Assembly: GCF_030936135.1 (NCBI RefSeq)
Contig: NC_082598.1
Location: 29,382,687 to 29,446,686 of the forward strand
Direction of reading: 5' to 3'
DNA length: 64,000 nucleotides
Source of the DNA: Gavia stellata
Lineage: Eukaryota; Chordata; Aves; Gaviiformes; Gaviidae
Shown here one piece after another: positions 58,860-64,000 of the stretch. The notes under the pieces are model-generated. The model was given only the letters and a program-made list of their open reading frames with translations, did no database searches and was not told the DNA's origin. Position 1 is the first letter of the stretch. The number at the start of each line of letters is the position of its first letter. The position numbers and the translations under genes are program-made.

Positions 58860-59676
58860 TAATACTAGAAGTAATTTTTATAGTTTTATACTGCCATTGC
58901 CAAAACAAAAGCATGAAACCTTTCAAGACTTTCAAGTTCCTGTTGTATTTTTTTAAGGCACCAGACAATATAATTGATTTTCATAATCCCCAAATGTACC
59001 ATGCTACCTGTAATTCAAATGGTAGTATACTGTCTACCACAATTTCTATTAACCAAAAAGTAAAACAGCTCAAAACTAAGACTTCAGTAAAATACTGTAT
59101 TCTATTAAACCTAAGTTGCATCATGCTAAGCTTGGTGGAGTTACAGTGCACACTGATTTTTAGCAAACAGCAACTTCACTGAGCTCTGCTCATGACCCAA
59201 GGTCAGCTTCTGACATTGAATAAGGAAATTCTCATAAAACATTAATTTGGCATTTACTTGAAGCTGTCAAGACTACACATAAAACATTTCTAATTTAGTT
59301 TTGAGCAGACATATTTGATTTGTAAACTTTAAATGTTCTAAATTCAATAGTCTTGTCCATCTTATCTTTTGGCCAGGTTGTTTGTAAGTTCTTGTCATGA
59401 GGTCCCCTCAATGGGCTTCATCTGTTTTTGCTGGGGAGGGATGGCGGTAGTGTTTGTGGTAGGGTGATGTCTGTTAAGGCTGCTCCTTCAAATTGTGTTT
59501 ATCAATGATTCCTTTAAAAGAGAACTATCAGTACGATTTGTATTATGATACAGCTAGCTAATTTTCCCAAAGTTGCAGACAAATACTGTATACTTATAAA
59601 ACAGACAAAATATCCCTAGCACTGTTTAATATTCAGAGAAACTGGAACAAATTTTTTAGACAAAAAAAAGTGGTAA

Positions 59677-59681
59677 AAACC
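59677..59681 (+). repeat. Left target-site duplication of solo LTR (AAACC)
   Basis: This pentamer immediately precedes the LTR and is identical to 60276-60280. Confidence 0.9.
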
Positions 59682-59956
59682 TGTGCTGGTTTTGGCTGGG
59701 GTATAATTAATTTTCTTCATAGTAGCAGGTATGGGGCTGTGTTTTGGGTTTGTGCTGGAAACAGTGTTGATAAAGCAGGGATGTTTTAGTTGCTGCTGAG
59801 CAGTGCTTACACAGAGTCAAGGACTTTTCTGCTTCTCACCCCCCCCACCAGCGAGTAGGCTGGGGGTGCACAAGAAGTTGGGAGGGGACACAGCCGGGAC
59901 AGCTGACCCCAACTGACCAAAGGGATATTCCATACCATATGATGTCATGCTCAGCA

Positions 59957-59962
59957 TATAAA
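59957..59962 (+). promoter_or_regulatory. LTR TATA box
   Basis: TATAAA in the context cagcatataaagctgg, inside the solo LTR and about 190 bp upstream of its ATTAAA signal. It is the element's own core promoter; if active it would drive transcription antisense to NFXL1. Confidence 0.75.
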
Positions 59963-60143
59963 GCTGGGGGAAGAAGAAGGAAAGGGGGGACATTCGGAGT
60001 GATGGCATTTGTCTTCCCAAGTAACCGTTACACGTGACGGAGCCCTGCTTTCCTGGAGATGGCTGAACACCTGCCTGCCCATGGGAAGTGGTGAATGAAT
60101 TCCTTCTTTTGCTTTGCTTGCCTGCGCGGCTTTTGCTTTACCT

Positions 60144-60149
60144 ATTAAA
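60144..60149 (+). terminator. LTR polyadenylation signal (ATTAAA)
   Basis: This variant signal lies in the R region of the solo LTR (cctattaaactgtc), followed by a T-rich segment. It lies on the strand opposite to NFXL1. Confidence 0.65.
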
Positions 60150-60275
60150 CTGTCTTTATCTCAACCCATGAGCTTTCTCACTTTTACTCTTCCAATTCTC
60201 TTCCCCATCCCACCTGGGGGGAGTGAGCAAGCGGCTGTGTGGTGCTTAGTTGCCAGCTGGGCTTAAACCACGACA

Positions 60276-60280
60276 AAACC
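60276..60280 (+). repeat. Right target-site duplication of solo LTR (AAACC)
   Basis: This pentamer immediately follows the LTR and is identical to 59677-59681. Together they fix the LTR ends. Confidence 0.9.
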
Positions 60281-62152
60281 CCATACAGTACATATGAAGT
60301 TACCAAAATAGGATCTGAGGAAAGTAGGACGAACCGTAACACAAAGATATGAACTACCTGAAGCAGGACTGTATTAATACTTTTATGTTTCATGAAAGCC
60401 AGTAAGAGCTAGAGCTAGAATCACAGGAAGGGAAGAGCATGCATTTTTACATCATCAAGTACACTAAAAAGATTCTCTGGATAACAGAAGTTGCATAAAA
60501 CCTTACTTTTCAAGGCATCTATAGGAATGAGAATTTTAGAGTTACATAAAAGCTTTATAAAACTAAAGTGCACTCTGTTGTCCTAAGCTTTCTTTCACAT
60601 CCCACTGAATTAAGTAAAAAAGACATCATCCATGGAACCGGGCAATTCTGAACTGAAAGCTAGAATTCAGGACCACCACTAGATGAATTTTAAATCCCAG
60701 ACTGAGTCTTGGGAATATGTCCAGAAAAATCACAACAGTTACATTAATCAAAGTAAAAGATGAGATACAGGGAAAAAAAAAAATCTTTGAAGAGAAGCTG
60801 AAGTACAGGAACACATAGTTCATGTTAAGAGATTATAAGCACTCTTGAAAATAAAGAGGAGAAAGTCTTGGAGCAAATAAAACCAAAGTAACAGAGAGGG
60901 AAATGAAAGGACAAAATTAAGAGGTAAACGGACAATGAAATAATATCCAAAAGTGTTCCCCTGCCAGGAAGAGAGCTTTCAGACATCCAGATGAGAAAAT
61001 TGTGTCAGGCACATTCATTTACAGAAAAAAGACATCAGAAAGGCATCTACAAAGGCAAACTTGTATCTTCTGGATACAAGTAAGCACACAGCACAGCCTT
61101 CCTGTTGGGGTTAACACAACCTTGTCTGAAAAACAGAGGAACAGAGGCTGTTGGGAAACAAGCAGGAATCCTGTGAATTTTTGCATTTACTCAAAACCAA
61201 AAAAAGTTTTCTAAAAAAGGCAAGGATTAAAATTTGATGCTTCTGACACTCGAAAATAATGAAACAAAAGTTCTGAACCTATGTTTATTAGGTTGAGGCA
61301 GAATTCAGAACGACAAGAGATGAGGTAAGAAGTCAGAAATCTCAAACTAGAGGACATTATAGGTAAACCAGCAAAAGGGAACTGAGTGGAATCAGGGAAG
61401 GAGAATGGGTTGAATCAAATTATTTATGAGTGCCAGCTAAATATTGCATGAGACAAAGAGCTAGACACTAAAAGGCCAAACCAGAATAACAAAATAGTAA
61501 GTGATAAAATATTTTCTTTAGTACAAGTATTTTTATTGCAGGGAAGGACAATTTCTCAGAAATTTTGGAGAATTTAGCAGTGGAAACACTTTCCAAAATA
61601 TTCCTGACTATTCCTGGTTTTCCACTTCATCGGTTTTCTAACCCTACAGTGGGGAACACAGTGAAGAAAGGGCTGTCACTCTTACCACAACTAATGACAA
61701 CGAAAGAATAAAGATACAATAATAAGTAATGCATGGATTTCTGGAAGCACACAAGCAGCACATAACAGCGCTAGGAGGGACAAGGAAGAAGTCATTTGAC
61801 CCATCCCTCATGTCTTATAGCAGTACAATCCTCAACTGGACAAATCCTGATACATGTCTAAGTTGTAACTGATGAAAATGTTGCTTCTCCAACCAGTTCT
61901 TCCCCTGCTTTACTACTCAAAAGTAGTATTTAACATGATTCTTCCTTATTGATGCCTATATACATTGGTGCATAGTGCAAGCATCATGCAATAATGATAT
62001 TATTCTTCTCTTCTTTACAGCAACCCTTTAGATATACCCAGATACAGTAGAAAGATTAACTGGCTTGTCTTCTATTTCACACTACTTAACATATATTTCA
62101 CTAATGCAGCAGGGCATTAACAACTCATCTCACTTGTTAAGTATAAAATCCT

Positions 62153-62169
62153 CCCCCCCCCCCGCCCCC
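62153..62169 (+). repeat. C-rich tract (C11-G-C5)
   Basis: This is a low-complexity C run interrupted once by G (ctccccccccccccgcccccg context). It is a simple repeat in the intron and a possible G-quadruplex on the - strand, which is the transcribed-sense strand of NFXL1. Confidence 0.8.
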
Positions 62170-62610
62170 GAATTTTTGCACAGACAGGGATTACTAGACC
62201 TGCACTTAGACAAGAACAATTGCAAGCCCAATTCTCAGTATTTTTCCTAATCAAACAGCATCCCATTATTTTGGAGATATAAATTCAAGAGCAGTTTTTA
62301 ACCATGTTAGAGGACATACTCTTCCACATTCAACCTCATCTGCACGCTTAAACATTCAAGCCATTAATGCCTTGGAGACAAATCTCTGATCCTTCTATAT
62401 AACCCTCCAATTTGACAGCAAGACATTAATAACTGTCCTCTGAGTACGGTTCACTAACCACCTTTGCATCTATCATTTAGCATATTCATTTAGACTGAGC
62501 TTCTCTAGTTTGCTTGGCCTATGAAACTGTATCAAAAACCTTACAAAAAAGTAAAATGCACAAAATTCCACACATCCATCAAATCAAGTATTTATTTGTT
62601 TATGGCTTAC

Positions 62611-62680
62611 CTCTTTTGGACACTGGTTTTTGCAGGAAATGAGACACTCCTTTTCTTTTAAATCAGCACATGTCAGTTTT
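62611..62680 (-). CDS. NFXL1: NFXL1 exon, fifth from last
   Basis: This small 70-bp exon supplies one base to complete a Leu codon, then 23 codons reading KLTCADLKEKECLISCKNQC followed by PKE. The paired Cys residues (C-x3-C form in ISCKNQC) continue the zinc-finger array. The acceptor is ACAG and the donor GTAAGC. It ends on a whole codon, and the next exon opens with LPCGHRC, completing the finger. Confidence 0.94.
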
Positions 62681-63393
62681 CTGTAAAAGAAAAGATGTAT
62701 TTGTGATAAACTCCAAATTAAAAACAGTAAGAGTCAATACAATTAGGGGTATATTTTAAGTATATCTCACTGTAAAGAAAAGTGGGCTCATTTGTTCACA
62801 TCCTGTGGGACTAATATAAACTACACTATTTTACAGAACAAAACACAAATTTAGAGGATTTGAGGTACTTTAAAGAAAATGAACAAAGAACATACATGCG
62901 TGGGATTTATGTTTTCAGAGCAATACTCAGAGGATAATGTTTAAATCCACAAGTCCCATCTCATATTTAGTACAGCCTAGCTTACCTTCTATTCATACAC
63001 ACACAAATGATTAAAAAGGAGTACGAATGATTACTAAGAAGTTTTTCAATTAAAACACCTAGAGTTTGAAGGACATTAGTTGTAAAAACCTTTTACACTA
63101 ACTACGTTAATTCGAATTCTTGTTATAAAATTCTTCTTTACATACTGTAAAAGAACCACATCTAGATCAAACATTATGTAGATTACTATATATTTGCATA
63201 ATTCAAAGTATTACTGTATTATAGCAATATACCAAATAAAACACTGGCAAATTTTAAATAGAAAAAAACAAATTACAACCTTCCAGAGACATTTTATAAC
63301 TTGCTGTAAGAGCAGCTCCCATCCCCAGACATTTCAAATGGTTTCCAGTTAGTAGCATTCAAATGAAAAGACGAGTTCAGTTCTGACACTTAC
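62681..63393 (-). other. NFXL1: NFXL1 intron between fifth- and sixth-last exons
   Basis: This is 713 bp of AT-rich intron with canonical ends. Nothing else is seen. Confidence 0.8.
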
Positions 63394-63560
63394 AAGCATT
63401 CAATATACAATATTGATAGTTTGCAGTGGCACTTTATTTTAAGCATCTGGAGACATGATGGGCAATCCCCAGGATGACAGGGCAAAACACATCGGTGAGG
63501 ACAGCCAGATGGCCGGGACTTGGTACACTCCTCTTCACACTGTGAACATTCTGGACCTGC
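63394..63560 (-). CDS. NFXL1: NFXL1 exon, sixth from last (NF-X1 zinc fingers)
   Basis: This 167-bp exon encodes 55 codons plus two bases. It begins [20 protein letters not shown] and continues [17 protein letters not shown], a textbook NF-X1-type finger (C-P-H-x-C-x3-CH-x-G-x-C-x2-C), then [15 protein letters not shown]. The acceptor is TTAG and the donor GTAAGT. The frame is fixed by the finger pattern and by its join to the next exon, where the split codon TT|A gives Leu. Zinc binding by such fingers is family knowledge. The DNA-binding role shown for NFX1 is less certain for NFXL1. Confidence 0.95.
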
Positions 63561-64000
63561 CTAACAAAATAAAAACAAAGCACTAAAGAAAGTGCCAAAC
63601 ATTTGTTTGTTAGATGCCGTTAACAAGCTTTTATATAGAAGAAAGAGTTGGGGTGGTTTTGCTAAGGGAATCCAGCTATTCAGTAAGATATCCCTCAAGC
63701 AAAAATAATTATTAAAATATGCTTTTAAAAGAAAAGAAGAAAGCAGAAATGCCAGTGTTTGTCGGTCAAAGAGACAGAGTTCTATTTTGCTTCCTGGGCA
63801 TAAAAGGACCTCTGAATATTAGTGCTTTGGAAAATTGCCATTAAGCCTGTTAATTCTCTATGGAAAACTGTTAGGAAAAAGAAATAATTTCATATTCAGA
63901 ACTAACTTTTCCCACCCAGCATGTTATTGTAATACTTTAGTCATGACATACTGCTCCGTAATACAGGGGTGGGGAGGTTTGTTTGCTTGATTTTAAGAAG
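63561..64000 (-). other. NFXL1: NFXL1 intron upstream of sixth-last exon (partial)
   Basis: This is intronic sequence running past the right edge. No further exon is seen in the last 440 bp. Confidence 0.75.

Larger units (their letters stand above)
59682..60275 (+). mobile_element. Solo ERV LTR with 5-bp target-site duplication
   Basis: This 594-bp LTR begins TGTGCTGG and ends CCACGACA (TG...CA ends). It is flanked by perfect 5-bp duplications AAACC at 59677-59681 and 60276-60280. A TATA box (TATAAA, 59957-59962) and a polyadenylation signal (ATTAAA, 60144-60149) mark the U3-R-U5 layout on the + strand. There is no internal region, so it arose by LTR-LTR recombination. A 5-bp duplication is typical of ERVL-class insertions, though class I elements can also give 4-5 bp. 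The family, with -cagcatataaagctgggg-, is common in bird genomes as I recall. The copy sits antisense in an NFXL1 intron. It carries no genes. Confidence 0.95.
54611..62610 (-). other. NFXL1: NFXL1 intron between fourth- and fifth-last exons
   Basis: This is the largest NFXL1 intron here, 8.0 kb. It contains an old antisense CR1 fragment (about 56010-56560), a G/T-rich tract (56769-56824), a pentamer microsatellite (58840-58859), a solo LTR (59682-60275) and a C-rich tract (62153-62169). No additional exon is needed, because the flanking exons join in phase and complete a zinc finger. Confidence 0.8.
44495..64000 (-). other. NFXL1: NFXL1 gene, 3' part (last six coding exons; 5' end outside window)
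   Basis: NFXL1 is a large Cys-rich protein with many NF-X1-type zinc fingers and a C-terminal hydrophobic segment. Six - strand coding exons are visible: 63394-63560, 62611-62680, 54506-54610, 53192-53278, 49757-49810 and 44495-44668. They sum to 657 bp, which is 218 codons plus stop. Every junction is GT-AG and all phases match, so the tail of the protein is complete and intact. The last third is helical and charged, then basic, then hydrophobic at the very C-terminus. The upstream exons, with most of the zinc-finger array and the RING-like domain, lie beyond 64000. CORIN follows downstream on the same strand, the same order as in mammals. Confidence 0.95.

Noticed and set aside
58838..59182. 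114-codon + strand ORF
   Set aside because: AT-rich intronic sequence with no domain, no splice support, and an equally open antisense frame.

Overview
This window is nuclear DNA from a bird. The evidence is two CR1 LINE 3' ends on the + strand, three much older antisense CR1/L3-type fragments, two avian-type ERV LTRs, and spliced genes with GT-AG introns. The gene order NFXL1-CORIN on one strand matches the arrangement on human chromosome 4p12. I see no prokaryotic features, CRISPR array, tRNA or rRNA.

Both recognisable genes lie on the - strand. The right part (44495 to the right edge) holds the last six coding exons of NFXL1, an NF-X1-type zinc-finger protein. They encode the final 218 residues: the last Cys/His fingers, a charged helical stretch, a basic cluster and a C-terminal membrane segment. 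All junctions are canonical and all phases agree. The left part (1-38076) holds the 5' end of CORIN, the cardiac pro-ANP convertase, a type II transmembrane serine protease. Exon 1 lies in a CpG island at about 38.0 kb, exon 2 (cytoplasmic tail and membrane anchor) at 21.2 kb, and exon 3 (a long Ser/Thr-rich stalk) at 11.4 kb. The frizzled, LDL-receptor and protease exons lie beyond the left edge. The NFXL1 stop codon and the CORIN start are 6.4 kb apart, head to tail.

By region: 1-11.2 kb is CORIN intron 3, with an unexplained internal CpG island at 5.1-5.6 kb and two old CR1/L3 fragments. 11.6-21.1 kb is intron 2. 21.3-38.0 kb is intron 1, which holds an unidentified exon-like ORF at 23.0-23.3 kb, a degenerate tandem repeat at 27.3 kb, an ERVL-like LTR at about 32-32.7 kb, a 4 x 30 bp minisatellite at 32.8 kb and a second CpG island at 33.4-34.0 kb with MEF2/TATA-like sites. 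38.1-44.5 kb is the rest of the CORIN promoter island, the intergenic spacer with a CR1 copy, and the NFXL1 3' UTR. 44.7-64 kb is NFXL1 introns with a CR1 tail, an old CR1 fragment and a solo LTR with a perfect 5-bp target-site duplication.

I found no wholly new biological system. The items most worth checking are the unidentified exon-like ORF in CORIN intron 1, the second intronic CpG island combined with a strong-context internal CORIN ATG that would start a myristoylation-type MGDGCS N-terminus, the long CORIN stalk exon, and the 3'-terminal module shared by two otherwise different LTRs. Gene identities come from recalled protein families; no database search was run.
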